This document shows positions 25,472-34,791 of a stretch of DNA of 64,000 nucleotides, piece after piece. Below the pieces are notes generated by a model, which saw nothing but the letters and a program-made list of their open reading frames with translations, searched no databases and was not told the DNA's origin. The translations under genes were made by a program, and so were the position numbers. This DNA is from Peribacillus frigoritolerans (GTDB lineage Bacteria; Bacillota; Bacilli; Bacillales; DSM-1321). How positions within the stretch are numbered: the first letter of the stretch is position 1; the number at the start of each line of letters is the position of its first letter. The stretch lies in assembly GCF_030676415.1 (NCBI RefSeq), contig NZ_JAUUTW010000029.1, positions 1 through 64,000 on the forward strand. The letters run 5' to 3'.

Positions 25472-25512
25472 GATACGGGTCAAAAATTTATTAATCAAGG
25501 AGTGGAATAAAA

Positions 25513-25740
25513 ATGGCAAAAGTATTGGAAACGACTGGAATGGTATGTCCATTCCCTTTAGTGGAAGCAAAAGAAGCGATAGTGGACATGGCAAAAGGAG
25601 AGGAATTGATCATTAATTTCGATTGCACACAAGCAACGGAGAGCATTCCGCGTTGGGCTGCTACCGAAGGTCATGAAATCACAGAGTTTGAGCAAATCGA
25701 TGACGCTAAATGGCGTATAATCGTGAAAAAGGGAAAGTAA
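25513..25740 (+). CDS. tsuB: TusA-family sulfur carrier (TsuB-like)
   Basis: A 75-residue TusA/SirA-fold protein with the Cys-Pro motif TTGMVCPFPLVEAKEAIVDM (Cys12); this Cys accepts sulfur as a persulfide or thiosulfonate. The second half (FDCTQATESIPRWAATEGHE) is the usual beta-alpha-beta. It directly follows tsuA, and TsuB is reported to assist TsuA-dependent thiosulfate uptake. Start: ATG after AAGGAGTGGAATAAAA. A terminator follows, so tsuA-tsuB is a closed two-gene operon. Confidence 0.9.
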   Translation: MAKVLETTGMVCPFPLVEAKEAIVDMAKGEELIINFDCTQATESIPRWAATEGHEITEFEQIDDAKWRIIVKKGK

Positions 25741-25752
25741 ATTGATTTGAAG

Positions 25753-25780
25753 AAAACGTGCTCCTGTGCACGTTTTTTTT
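25753..25780 (+). terminator. tsuAB terminator
   Basis: AAAACGTGC pairs with GCACGTTTT around TCCTGT, with a long T tract. Confidence 0.88.
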
Positions 25781-25862
25781 ATTTTTTCAAGGTTGAATAA
25801 TTGGCGCTGAAAGTTTCTAGTGATAACATGTCTTTAACCACTTTATTAAGGAGATGTTGATA

Positions 25863-26168
25863 ATGGTAGACGAGGTCATTTTAAACGATGTTCCACTGCA
25901 TGTTACTGATTTTCTTTGTGAAACTGTAAAGGATTCTGAAGGTAAGGAAATCAGAAAAGTCAGTTTCAATTTCAAGGTTACACATAGTGAATATCATGAT
26001 ATTACAACACTGCTTTATCAAATGGTATTTGATTTAAAGATTCCACAGTCAAACGAGGAGTTTCGTGCAGAGATCTTTAACTATGCCACTTCGGTCACGA
26101 ATCTATATGAAGAAAATGCGGTGGGGGATTTTTCGCTCGTCTTGCTGGAAGTGAACGGTCAGGAATGA
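25863..26168 (+). CDS. DUF3219-like (YkvR-type) protein
   Basis: A 101-residue soluble protein with a beta-rich pattern: DEVILNDVPLHVTDFL, VSFNFKVTHSEYHDITTLLY, then FRAEIFNYATSVTNLYEENA and VGDFSLVLLEV. The conserved stretch FKVTHxEYHDITTLLY and the tail TSVTNLYE..AVGDF resemble the DUF3219 family of B. subtilis YkvR as I remember it. The function is unknown. Start: ATG at 25863; the ATG three codons upstream lies inside the ribosome site AAGGAGATG. A single-gene unit after the tsuAB terminator. Confidence 0.6.
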   Translation: MVDEVILNDVPLHVTDFLCETVKDSEGKEIRKVSFNFKVTHSEYHDITTLLYQMVFDLKIPQSNEEFRAEIFNYATSVTNLYEENAVGDFSLVLLEVNGQE

Positions 26169-26248
26169 TTACATTGCCAGTCTTGTAAAGATATGGGTTA
26201 CTGTCTATAATAATAGTGACGATCATTCTATACATATGAGGTGGTACT

Positions 26249-26677
26249 TTGCTTAGTGGATGGTTTTTATGGTTTATTCTATTTTGGGTAGCCCTTTTAA
26301 TTATATTGATGAGCATAGGTGGCTTTTTCATGTTTCGAAAGTTCCTGAAAAGATTTCCCAAAGAAGATGGGAAATCCGATATGGATTGGGAAGAATACTA
26401 TTTGGACCAAACAAAGCACTTATGGTCAAAGCAGCAAAAGGAATTACTGGAAGATTTAGTGAGCCCTGTGCCAGAACTTTTTCGTGATGTTGCACGTCAT
26501 AAAATCGCGGGAAAAATCGGAGAGTTGGCGTTAAAGGAAAAAGCGGGCGATATTACGGAAGATTTAGTGATACGCGGCTATATCATTGCCACACCAAAAC
26601 GTGACCATAAATTTTTACAAAAAAAATTAGCTGAAAGAAAAGTGAATATGGGTCCATATGAACACTTATTCAGCTAA
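26249..26677 (+). CDS. yneK: YneK-like DUF2621 membrane-anchored protein
   Basis: A 142-residue protein with one N-terminal membrane segment (residues 3-28, WFLWFILFWVALLIILMSIG) and a cytoplasmic domain of about 110 residues (MDWEEYYLDQTKHLWSKQQK, then LLEDLVSPVPELFRDVARHK and IRGYIIATPKRDHKFLQKKL). This matches the DUF2621 type represented by YneK. Its position between ccdC and cotM also matches B. subtilis, though here sbcDC lies between it and cotM. Start: TTG at 26249, six bases after GAGGTGG. Function unknown. Confidence 0.75.
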   Translation: MLSGWFLWFILFWVALLIILMSIGGFFMFRKFLKRFPKEDGKSDMDWEEYYLDQTKHLWSKQQKELLEDLVSPVPELFRDVARHKIAGKIGELALKEKAGDITEDLVIRGYIIATPKRDHKFLQKKLAERKVNMGPYEHLFS

Positions 26678-26682
26678 TGATG

Positions 26683-26716
26683 AAAAAAGCAGACTCCTTG
26701 GAGTTTGCTTTTTTTT
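26683..26716 (+). terminator. Terminator after yneK
   Basis: AAAAAAGCAGACTCC pairs with GGAGTTTGCTTTTTT (one mismatch) around TT. Confidence 0.88.
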
Positions 26717-26839
26717 ATTCTGAATCATTCAAAAGAATGGGTCAGTGTGGTAAAAATTAGAACGTTTGTACCCAAACCATGCTATTCGTTAAATTTTTGA
26801 TATAATAATAGTAAGTAAAAATTAGGACGGAGTGAAACT

Positions 26840-27985
26840 ATGAAATTTATCCATACGGCTGATTGGCATTTAGGGAAAATCGTTCACGGGGTACATATGA
26901 CAGATGACCAAAGGCATGCACTCTTGCAATTCATAGAAATTGTCGAAGAGGAAAAACCGGATGCGGTTGTGATTGCCGGTGATCTATATGATCGTTCCGT
27001 TCCGCCGACTGAAGCGGTGGAGCTTCTTGATGAAATCCTTTATACGATTAATGTGAAAATGAATACACCGATCGTTGCGATATCGGGAAACCATGATTCT
27101 GCGGAAAGACTCGCATTCGGTTCATCATGGTATCGTCATAGTCAGTTATACATTCATGGGAAATTGACAAAAACATGTGAGCCGGTTCGCATCAAGGGCG
27201 TGAACTTTTATTGTGTTCCATATGCAGAACCTGGGACGGTCCGCCATCTTTTTGAAGATGATAGTATCCATTCCCATCAAGAAGCGATGAAGCGGATAAC
27301 CGGAACGATTGCCGAGAATTTCAATAAGGATGAGCCGAATGTCTTCGTAGGACATGCTTTTGTATTAGGCGGAAAAACGAGCGATTCGGAAAGGGTCTTG
27401 TCGGTAGGTGGTTCTGGCTGTGTTTCATCAGACTTATTCGCTGCGTTCGATTATACGGCACTTGGGCATTTACATAGTCCAGACGCAATACGTCATCCTA
27501 AGGTGTTTTACTCTGGATCACTATTAAAATATTCCTTTTCTGAGGCCAAGCAGAATAAATCTCTTTCCATCGTCGATATGCAAGAAGATGGAAGCTTTGA
27601 TATACGCTATCGTTCTTTGGCACCCAAGTTCGATTTGAGGGAAATAGCCGGAGTTATGGAAGAGTTACTCGATCCCGCTTTCTATCAATCGCAAAAAAGG
27701 GATGACTATTTAAAAATAACACTGAATGATGAGGGGGCACTCATCGATCCTATTAACCGCTTGCGCCAGATATATCCGAACGTACTACATCTAGAGCGTA
27801 AATGGGATTTGACTGACCTTAGAAGAAAAAAATCCTTCTCTTCTGTAAAAGATGAACGGAAATCAGAATTGGACCTGTTTGAAACGTTTTATCAAGAAAT
27901 GACAGATCGGGACTTTGATTCCCAAAAGCAGGATTTGATGGTTTCGGTAATTGAGGCTGTTAAGAAAGAGGAGGCTTTGAAATGA
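26840..27985 (+). CDS. sbcD: SbcD, nuclease subunit of SbcCD
   Basis: A 381-residue Mre11-type metallophosphoesterase. Phosphoesterase motifs in order: FIHTADWHLGK (residues 3-13), VIAGDLYDR (about 46-54), ISGNHDSAERL (about 82), VFVGHAFV (about 173) and YTALGHLHSPD (about 213). With SbcC it forms an ATP-dependent nuclease that opens DNA hairpins and trims ends. Start: ATG after TAGGACGGAGTGAAACT; a TATAAT-like -10 (TATAATAATAG) lies about 30 bases before. The stop overlaps sbcC by four bases, so translation is coupled. The C-terminal capping region (about 280-375) is present and full length. Confidence 0.97.
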   Translation: MKFIHTADWHLGKIVHGVHMTDDQRHALLQFIEIVEEEKPDAVVIAGDLYDRSVPPTEAVELLDEILYTINVKMNTPIVAISGNHDSAERLAFGSSWYRHSQLYIHGKLTKTCEPVRIKGVNFYCVPYAEPGTVRHLFEDDSIHSHQEAMKRITGTIAENFNKDEPNVFVGHAFVLGGKTSDSERVLSVGGSGCVSSDLFAAFDYTALGHLHSPDAIRHPKVFYSGSLLKYSFSEAKQNKSLSIVDMQEDGSFDIRYRSLAPKFDLREIAGVMEELLDPAFYQSQKRDDYLKITLNDEGALIDPINRLRQIYPNVLHLERKWDLTDLRRKKSFSSVKDERKSELDLFETFYQEMTDRDFDSQKQDLMVSVIEAVKKEEALK

Positions 27986-30900
27986 GACCGGATATTTTAA
28001 CGATGCAGGCATTCGGACCATATGCAGGAAGGGAAACCATTGACTTTAAATCCCTTGGAGAACGGACCATGTTTGTCATTTCTGGAAAGACAGGCGCAGG
28101 GAAAACAACGATATTTGATGGGATTAGTTTTGCAATATATGGAAAAGCCAGCGGTGAAGATCGAACCGGGCAAGATTTGCGAAGTCAGTTTGCCGATGAT
28201 GATTTGTTGACGGAAGTCTCGTTACAATTTACCCTGCGTGGAAAAACGTATTTGGTGACCCGGTCGCCGCAGCAGGAACGCAAGAAAAAAGCAGGTGAAG
28301 GAACGACAACGGTTGGAGCAAAGGCTGAATTATATGAGATATTGGCCGAAGGAAAAAAATTGCTGGGAGCAAATGTACGAGAAGTTGAAGAAAAAATCAA
28401 AGTGCTCATTGGACTTGACGCTAATCAATTCCGGCAAATCCTGATGATTCCACAGAATGAATTTCGAAAACTGTTAACTTCCGACAGCAAGGATAAAGAA
28501 CAGATTCTCCAGAAATTATTTCATACTGAACTTTATAAACGAATAGAAGAAAAATTAAAAGAAGAGGCTTCCAACCTAAGAAAGAAAAGTGAAAAAAGTG
28601 CTCAGCGGCGAATTGAATTAATGAAAGGCATCCAGCCTGGCAATCATGAAGAATTACAGGCACAAATACAAGGGGAAGAGCCTAATGAACAACAGGTCTT
28701 ACCGTTGTTACAGGAAGTCATTTTGCAAGCCGCAGAAAAAAGTGAGTATATAAATAAACAAATACAGGAAAAACAGAAAGCTCGTGATCAAGTAAATCAA
28801 GAACTTTCAAAAGCTGCCGATTTATTGAATCGATTTTCGGAAAAAGAAAAACTGCGAAAAGAAAAGGAGGCCCTTGAAGCAAAGCTGCCAGAAATGGAAC
28901 AAGTGAAAGTCCAAATAAAAATGGCACACAAAGCGGCTTCGCTTGAAAAGCAGGAACAATACTATTTGCGAATTGGCAAACAAGTACAAGATGCGAATGC
29001 CGAACTTCAAAAGTTAAGTGAGCAGACCGAGAAGTTAAGGGCTGAGCGCATTGAGAAGCAGGATTCCTATGATAAGGAAATGTTGAAGGAAAATCAAAGA
29101 GAGCAGGCAGTCCGAGCTGTTCATCAGCTTGAGCAGGTAAAAGAGGCTGTCATGACTTTTGCAAGCTTAAAAGCACAGGTTACTCTAGATGAAAAAGAGT
29201 GGCATGCCAGTAAAAAGCTTCGTGAAAAAACTGTTTCGGAACATCTGTCGATTGAAGCGGAAGCAGAGAAAGTCGCTCAAGAAAAAACAGAAGCGGAAAA
29301 AGCGGCTGTTCTTTATCGTGATCAGGAAATTGAAGCAGAAAGAAATAATCAATCGTTATTGAAAATTAAAAAGCTTCAAGAAGTTCATTATGAAATCCAG
29401 AATACGAAACGAGTTCTGGATGAAAAGAATAATCGGTTCCAAGAGTTACAAAGAATACAAATTCAGGAAAAGGGAAAACTGGAAACCCTGAACCGAAACT
29501 GGCGATCCGGCCAAGCGGGTATGCTGGCTTCCATGCTGCACTCTGGGGAAAATTGTCCTGTGTGCGGTTCACAAAGTCATCCAAAACCTGCGCAAATGCA
29601 TGAGCATATGCCGACGGATTTGGAACTGAAAGATCAAGAAAACAAGCTAAAAACTGCAGAACAACAAAAAAGCCAAGCGGAAAGTGAATATTATCAAGCG
29701 AAATCCAAATATGATGCACTCGTAGAGTCTTCACAAGAAAAGCTTAGTGACTTACAAAATGACTTGCCGGAGTTTAAGTATGAAGATATTGATGAGCATT
29801 TGATACAGTTTGTACAAAAAGGAAAAGTGCTGCAAGAGCAGCTTAAAGAATTGATGCGGAAAAAGTCTTTATTAAATGATCTGGAAAGAAGGTTGCTGGA
29901 ATTAAAAGAGAAAGCAACCCAGCTAAAGGAGAATCTGATCTCTTTAGAAAGAAAAGAGGACCAAGGGAAAACCAGGTATATTGAAAACTCTACAAAACTA
30001 ACAGGATTAACCGATTCCCTGCCAGACGGAATACGGACAGAGGAAGAATATGATGCAGCTTATCAAATGGCTGTAAAAACACAGAGACGCTTACAATCGG
30101 CCTTGGAAGATGCACAAAAAAACCTTCAACTGGTGAAGGAAAGAGAATCGGCCATCATTGCCAAAAAAGAATCCCTAAGTGGAAATATAGAGGCTTTAAA
30201 TACAGAATTGAAAGAGGAACGAGAAAAGTTAATTACGGATATGACCAATCAAGGCTTTTCCAATTATAAAGAATATACGGCAGCAAAAAAATCGGAAGCG
30301 GCTCTTGGAAATTTGGAGGACCAAGTACAGCAGTATAATCAAAATTGGCAAAGTGTTTTAAGTCTGTTTCATGATTTGGAAGTGAAATTAAAAGATGTGA
30401 CCAAACCAGATCTTGAAGGATTGAAAAAGACTTTCGATTTCATAGATGGAGAATTGGAGTCGTTACGCCAAAATAAGAATGAATTACAGGCTGAAATGCG
30501 GACTAACGAAGAAATCGATGGGAAATTGGCGCAAATCAGGGAAGATCAGAAAAGTTTAGATGAAAGGTACAGTATCGTCGGTCATCTGTCTGAGATTTCC
30601 AAAGGTCAAAACTCCTTCAAAATAACTTTTGAACGGTATGTACTAGCAGCCTTTTTAGATGATATCCTAAAAGAAGCCAATTCAAGGCTACTGAAAATGA
30701 CAAGCGGCAGATATCAGCTGTTGCGAAAGCTTGATCCTACACGCAGGAATATCCAGAGCGGTCTGGAGTTATCTGTGTATGACCAATATACAGGACATGA
30801 GAGGCATGTCAAAACCCTTTCGGGAGGCGAGAGCTTTAAGGCATCCCTTGCACTTGCTTTGGGTCTTGCAGATGTTGTCCAGCAGAATGCTGGCGGAATT

Positions 30901-31113
30901 TCACTCGAAACGATGTTCATCGATGAAGGTTTCGGTACGCTCGACCCTGAATCTCTTGATCATGCGATTGAAGCATTAATGGATATACAAAGCACCGGGA
31001 GATTGGTCGGGATAATTTCCCATGTGCCGGAATTGAAAGAAAGAATCGATGCACAGCTACAAGTCATTTCGACACAAAATGGAAGTCGAACGTCCTTTTA
31101 TTTTGCTGGATAA
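27982..31113 (+). CDS. sbcC: SbcC, SMC-like ATPase subunit of SbcCD
   Basis: A 1043-residue Rad50-type protein. The Walker A is GKTGAGKTT (residues 35-43). Two long coiled coils (about 180-515 and 540-880) flank a zinc hook at CPVC (525-528, in GENCPVCGSQSHPKP). The C-terminal head has the signature LSGGESFKASLALAL (about 944) and Walker B/D-loop METMFIDEGFGTLDPE (about 975). The hook links two SbcCD complexes. It is somewhat shorter than B. subtilis SbcC (about 1130), mainly in the coiled coils. Starts at ATG overlapping sbcD. A terminator follows. Confidence 0.97.
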   Translation: MRPDILTMQAFGPYAGRETIDFKSLGERTMFVISGKTGAGKTTIFDGISFAIYGKASGEDRTGQDLRSQFADDDLLTEVSLQFTLRGKTYLVTRSPQQERKKKAGEGTTTVGAKAELYEILAEGKKLLGANVREVEEKIKVLIGLDANQFRQILMIPQNEFRKLLTSDSKDKEQILQKLFHTELYKRIEEKLKEEASNLRKKSEKSAQRRIELMKGIQPGNHEELQAQIQGEEPNEQQVLPLLQEVILQAAEKSEYINKQIQEKQKARDQVNQELSKAADLLNRFSEKEKLRKEKEALEAKLPEMEQVKVQIKMAHKAASLEKQEQYYLRIGKQVQDANAELQKLSEQTEKLRAERIEKQDSYDKEMLKENQREQAVRAVHQLEQVKEAVMTFASLKAQVTLDEKEWHASKKLREKTVSEHLSIEAEAEKVAQEKTEAEKAAVLYRDQEIEAERNNQSLLKIKKLQEVHYEIQNTKRVLDEKNNRFQELQRIQIQEKGKLETLNRNWRSGQAGMLASMLHSGENCPVCGSQSHPKPAQMHEHMPTDLELKDQENKLKTAEQQKSQAESEYYQAKSKYDALVESSQEKLSDLQNDLPEFKYEDIDEHLIQFVQKGKVLQEQLKELMRKKSLLNDLERRLLELKEKATQLKENLISLERKEDQGKTRYIENSTKLTGLTDSLPDGIRTEEEYDAAYQMAVKTQRRLQSALEDAQKNLQLVKERESAIIAKKESLSGNIEALNTELKEEREKLITDMTNQGFSNYKEYTAAKKSEAALGNLEDQVQQYNQNWQSVLSLFHDLEVKLKDVTKPDLEGLKKTFDFIDGELESLRQNKNELQAEMRTNEEIDGKLAQIREDQKSLDERYSIVGHLSEISKGQNSFKITFERYVLAAFLDDILKEANSRLLKMTSGRYQLLRKLDPTRRNIQSGLELSVYDQYTGHERHVKTLSGGESFKASLALALGLADVVQQNAGGISLETMFIDEGFGTLDPESLDHAIEALMDIQSTGRLVGIISHVPELKERIDAQLQVISTQNGSRTSFYFAG

Positions 31114-31120
31114 TCAAGAA

Positions 31121-31170
31121 AAAAGAATGGCTAAGGGGGATGTAGTTCCCTAGGCCATTCTTTTTATTTT
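31121..31170. terminator. Bidirectional terminator between sbcC and cotM
   Basis: AAAAGAATGGC pairs with GCCATTCTTTT, with an inner GGG/CCC pair and T tracts on both strands. Serves both convergent genes. Confidence 0.9.
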
Positions 31171-31180
31171 TATGAACGAA

Positions 31181-31588
31181 CTACTCAATGCTAATATCTT
31201 CAGCTGTTTTTCCGGGGGAAAACTTATGGATGCGAATCACCAATATCGGATTCGAGAATTCAGCGGTAATTCTTCGTGAGCAAATCGAAAAGGGGAAAGG
31301 GATCTTTCTCTGTGTGGGTAGTGTATCTTCTTTTTTTTCAAGAAATGGCTTATCAGTATCGTGAACGGTGATCGATAGCTCATTATCACATAGGCAAACT
31401 TTTATATCTTTCACATCATGATTTTCCAAAACCGCTTCCACCATATACTCATCGTCACTTTCGTATATATCAATTGAAAAAAGTTGATGATCCAACGCAC
31501 AAGTTTCCGGATCTAGAAAAAAACTTTTTACCCATTCATCAAACTTTTCAACCTCATTCATTTGCGATCCATGTTGATTGTCTTGCAT
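31181..31588 (-). CDS. cotM: CotM-like Hsp20-family spore coat protein
   Basis: A 135-residue protein with an alpha-crystallin-like fold, close in length to B. subtilis CotM (130). Shared landmarks: KFDEWVKSFFLDPETCALDH near the start (CotM: MDEWLRQFFEDPFAWYDE), FSIDIYESDDEYMVEAVLEN, and beta strands CLCDNELSITVHDT and NPILVIRIHKF. Outer spore coat protein, late sporulation. I start it at the ATG at 31588, preceded by GGGGGTATCAAC; an upstream start 38 codons earlier would add an unlikely hydrophobic tail. The place after yneK in B. subtilis supports the symbol. Confidence 0.8.
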   Translation of the reverse strand: MQDNQHGSQMNEVEKFDEWVKSFFLDPETCALDHQLFSIDIYESDDEYMVEAVLENHDVKDIKVCLCDNELSITVHDTDKPFLEKKEDTLPTQRKIPFPFSICSRRITAEFSNPILVIRIHKFSPGKTAEDISIE

Positions 31589-31768
31589 GTTGATACCCCC
31601 GGTTTTCCTTTGATGTATTATATGCTGGGGCATGAAGAATGGTGATTGAAAAAGTGGTTCAAAAAATATAAAAACAACCAAGGATTTTAGAAAAGTAATC
31701 AAAGCAAAGAAACGACGGGTATATGGGTATTAAAGGGAATGAAAAAGTAGAAGGAAGTTAATAAAAGT

Positions 31769-31802
31769 GATGACCAAATCTTTATGATTTGGTCATTTCT
31801 TT
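31769..31802. terminator. Terminator-like hairpin
   Basis: ATGACCAAATC pairs with GATTTGGTCAT around TTTAT, then TTCTTT. No intact gene is directly upstream on the plus strand. Confidence 0.7.
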
Positions 31803-31880
31803 ATAATCGATCATGTTGATCTATTATGCTCGTACCTTACTGCCATTAAAGTTAAAACAACTTACAAATGTCATATTTTA

Positions 31881-32054
31881 GATACCTTTATTAAAGAATA
31901 CTTTAAAAATGATCAGCCTACGTCACTTATCCAGAGATACGCAACAGTAGAAGAAGTTGCTGATACGATCGTGTTCCTCGCATCTAAAAATGCATCTTCT
32001 ATCAATGGGGTTGCTCAACGCGTAGAGGGTGGAATCATACAATCAATCTTGTAA
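31881..32054 (+). pseudogene. C-terminal remnant of a short-chain dehydrogenase
   Basis: Open for 57 codons: LIQRYATVEEVADTIVFLAS, then KNASSINGVAQRVEGGIIQS and a stop. This is the typical C-terminal end of an SDR (RFATVEEVAxxVxFLASxxASxxNGxxxRVxGGxxRS). The Rossmann fold and catalytic Tyr-x3-Lys are missing upstream, where only about 80 bases separate it from the hairpin. Confidence 0.7.
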
Positions 32055-32383
32055 ATTGGTAAGGCAAGAAGTTTTGAGTTTCTAGGTGGAACTGATATTT
32101 GCATTTGGAGATTAATATACTGATTGAATTAAAAAATGGTTTGATTTTTCAACAACGGGTGCTTTAGCAAAATAAGAGGTCATTTTTACAGCTCTTTTGC
32201 ATTTGCAAATTCGCTGGCGCTACTTTAACCGGATCTGTTGAATCAAGATCCAAGTGATAGCTAATCTTTCTACTCCTATTTTTGTTTTTTAGTTATAATA
32301 AGATCGTGCTTAAAATGGCAAAACAGTAAAAGTTTTCTGATTGCTTCAATCATGCAAATATAAAAGAAAAATGGAGGAATAAA
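32055..32383. other. Intergenic region without recognised features
   Basis: About 330 AT-rich bases between the SDR remnant and the FAD oxidoreductase gene. No gene or clear hairpin seen; it presumably contains the promoter of the oxidoreductase (an AAGATCGTG-TATAATAAG-like stretch near 32290-32310). Confidence 0.4.
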
Positions 32384-33709
32384 ATGCGGGAAAAGGCTGT
32401 AGTCATTGGTGGGGGGATTGCCGGTAAATTAGCTGCTAAAGCGTTGTCTCATTTTTTTCAGCAAGTTATCATCGTAGAAGCAGGTCAAGAATGTAAAGAA
32501 AAAGTTCCTAGAAAAAGAGTTCCTCAGAGTTACCACCCTCACGTTTTATTGAAAAGAGGGGAAGAAGCCATTGAGATTTTGTTTCCGGAGATATTGTCTC
32601 AATTAATAGAAGATGGCAGCATCGTCACTAATTTTACAAATGATCTGAAGTGGCACCATTTTGGTTATTGGAAACATCGGTTTTCTGGAGAGTTTACCCT
32701 GATTCAGCAAAGCCGGCCTATGCTTGAATGGCATTTACAAAGACGGGTTGAAGAAGTTCCTAATATTACTACTCGATATGAAACAAAAACAGAACAGCTG
32801 TTAGTAAACAAGCATGAAAATACCGTTCTGGGAGTCCGAGTACGTTCCTGTAAGACGGGTCTGGCAGAAGAACTGGATGCCAGTTTTGTAGTGGATGCCA
32901 GCGGTTCTGCCTCTAAGAATATAGAGTGGCTGCAAGCACTTGATGTAAAAGTGAAGGAACAAAGAGTTAAGATTCAATTGTTTTATGCAACACGCCTTTA
33001 TTCTCTTAAAAAACAAGAACATCCCGAATGGCAAAACCTCCTTATATCACCGAGCTTTCCCGATAACCCTTACGGTGCCTATATTCAAACTCTTGAAGAC
33101 AACCGATTCTCTGTCACGTTCAGCGGGTATGCTAATGCATATGCACCAAACACAAATGAGGAATTTGTCTCATACGCTAAAAAACTTCCTGTTCCTGACG
33201 TTCTTCGATTTCTTGAGGGAGCAGAGCCTCTTTCCGAGATTAAAATACATCGAGTTCCTTATCAAGTACGACGCCGTTTTGATCAAGCAAAAAACATTCC
33301 GGAAGGTTTCTTAATCATTGGTGATGCTCATTGCCGTTTTGATCCTCTTTTCGGACAGGGAATTTCTGTTGCTGCGGTGCAGGCTTTAGAGTTGCAATCT
33401 TCTCTTTTTCAAACGAAGAGGGCTGACAAGGGATTTGGTCAAAGATTTCATAAGAGGATTTCTAAGATTATTGACGTTCCTTGGGAAATGGCGACAACAG
33501 AGGTTCTTCGTCATCCCGAAATTAAAGGGGAGCGAACCTTTGTTCAGCCATACAAGCAGTGGTACTGCAAAAGGGTATATGAACTTTCAGCTTCTGATCC
33601 TGAAATATATAGTCGATTAGTCAGAGTAATGAATCTTATCCGAAGCCCTCTCCATCTGTTTCATCCTAAAGTACTATTCGCGATTCTTACTAATCAGCGG
33701 CATGAATGA
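32384..33709 (+). CDS. FAD-dependent oxidoreductase, aromatic-hydroxylase/GGR-like
   Basis: A 441-residue flavoprotein. The Rossmann motif AVVIGGGIAGKLAAKALSHF binds the ADP part of FAD at the N-terminus (residues 4-23), and GFLIIGDAHCRFDPLFGQGI (about 306-325) binds the flavin ribityl-phosphate. Between them is a beta-rich substrate domain, SRPMLEWHLQRRVEEVPNIT. This is the PHBH/geranylgeranyl-reductase superfamily. A second GD/DG motif and a true NADPH-binding site are not clear. Start: ATG after AATGGAGGAATAAA. It stands alone between remnants, so no pathway is suggested. Monooxygenase or reductase of an unknown lipid or aromatic. Confidence 0.78.
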   Translation: MREKAVVIGGGIAGKLAAKALSHFFQQVIIVEAGQECKEKVPRKRVPQSYHPHVLLKRGEEAIEILFPEILSQLIEDGSIVTNFTNDLKWHHFGYWKHRFSGEFTLIQQSRPMLEWHLQRRVEEVPNITTRYETKTEQLLVNKHENTVLGVRVRSCKTGLAEELDASFVVDASGSASKNIEWLQALDVKVKEQRVKIQLFYATRLYSLKKQEHPEWQNLLISPSFPDNPYGAYIQTLEDNRFSVTFSGYANAYAPNTNEEFVSYAKKLPVPDVLRFLEGAEPLSEIKIHRVPYQVRRRFDQAKNIPEGFLIIGDAHCRFDPLFGQGISVAAVQALELQSSLFQTKRADKGFGQRFHKRISKIIDVPWEMATTEVLRHPEIKGERTFVQPYKQWYCKRVYELSASDPEIYSRLVRVMNLIRSPLHLFHPKVLFAILTNQRHE

Positions 33710-33785
33710 TTCTCCTGTTGTAAAGGAAAAAACAATTATGGATCTCTGAATACTAAATAACGAAAATATGAGAAAAAAGACTCGC

Positions 33786-33807
33786 GATTCGTTTGTGAAT
33801 CTTTTTC
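33786..33807 (+). terminator. Short hairpin after the FAD oxidoreductase
   Basis: GATTC and GAATC pair around GTTTGT, followed by TTTTTCT. Flanking AGACTC and CTTTTT extend it weakly. Confidence 0.5.
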
Positions 33808-33921
33808 TAATGAAAAAGACACTTTTAAAGAATCTTGTTAATTTTCTTGTTAACAAACGGGGCGTTAGTTGAAGATTAGAACTGTTTTTAAGGCAGCCTT
33901 TTCTTTATGCAACGATCGGGG

Positions 33922-33954
33922 CAGGTTTATTCATTAAGAACTACCTGTTTTTTT
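33922..33954 (+). terminator. Terminator-like hairpin
   Basis: CAGGT pairs with ACCTG with additional TT/AA pairs inside, followed by TTTTTTT. No gene is seen between it and the previous hairpin. Confidence 0.55.
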
Positions 33955-34084
33955 ATGATGATTACCATTATTAGGTATTGTGAATTATAGTCATTTTAAG
34001 AGCTGTAAAATATGGATATTAACAAAGAAGTTGACACATTGATCCTTTCGTATAACAGATAGCAGCAAAAGTAAAGTCTATAGG

Positions 34085-34475
34085 AGCTAAGATGGAGCCG
34101 CAAATGGGGCCGCAGTCAAGATGCCTACAACTGCTGCATTTACTCCCATTAATGCCCTTTTACTTTAGAATTACGGCGTAATATGTCCCAAAACGGCAAT
34201 GTCCCTAAAATAAAAGAAAGGCAGGTAAGAACATAGCAATCGTTGTTAATAAGACACCTTGCATCCATTTTTCACGGCACTATATACGCTGCAAACGTAA
34301 ATAATGGTCCTGGTACAGCTTGTGTAGCACCATATCCAACAAGAAATGCCTCTTTATCAAGCCTACCAGTAGGGACAAATTCACGTTCGAGCAATGGCAA
34401 GATTACGTATCCTCCACCAAACACTGAAGAACCAGATCGATAAAAGCTATCAAACAGAGCAATCCAATTTGAACC
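34085..34475 (-). pseudogene. chrA: chrA chromate transporter remnant
   Basis: Read on the minus strand from 34475: ALFDSFYRSGSSVFGGGYVI, then LPLLEREFVPTGRLDKEAFL and VGYGATQAVPGPLFTFAAYI. These are the best-conserved ChrA sequences (FGGGYVxLPLLEREF, GxxxAVPGPLFTFAAYLG). Beyond about 34280 the frame changes at least twice (VLLTTIAMFLPAFLL, ILGTLPFWDILRRNSKVKG, ALMGVNAAVVGILTAAPFAA all match ChrA in different frames). ChrA proteins export chromate and related oxyanions; this copy is dead. Confidence 0.8.
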
Positions 34476-34614
34476 TTACCTTACTTAATTTTGTACCAAG
34501 AACTGCTATTAGTAATGATCGTAACGATTTGGTTACCTATGATTAAATAATTCCATCCTTCGCTGGGGATGTTTCACCATTAGATCCGGTGAATTTATGG
34601 CCAATTGATTTAAA

Positions 34615-34642
34615 AGCCCTGGAAAATCTCCAGGGTTATTTT
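34615..34642 (+). terminator. Hairpin with T tract
   Basis: GCCCTGGA pairs with TCCAGGGT around AAATC, followed by TATTTTTAT. It lies between the chrA and IS remnants. Confidence 0.6.
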
Positions 34643-34791
34643 TATGCATTGCTATGGGAGATTCCAAGCGAATTAACTTTAATTTTATGGATAACCCTTC
34701 ACGACTGGTTATTTTTGAAACATTCGGAACGAAAGATGTTCTAATTGTTAAGAACGCTTCAATTCTTTCAGAATTGAGGAGCATTTGGTTG

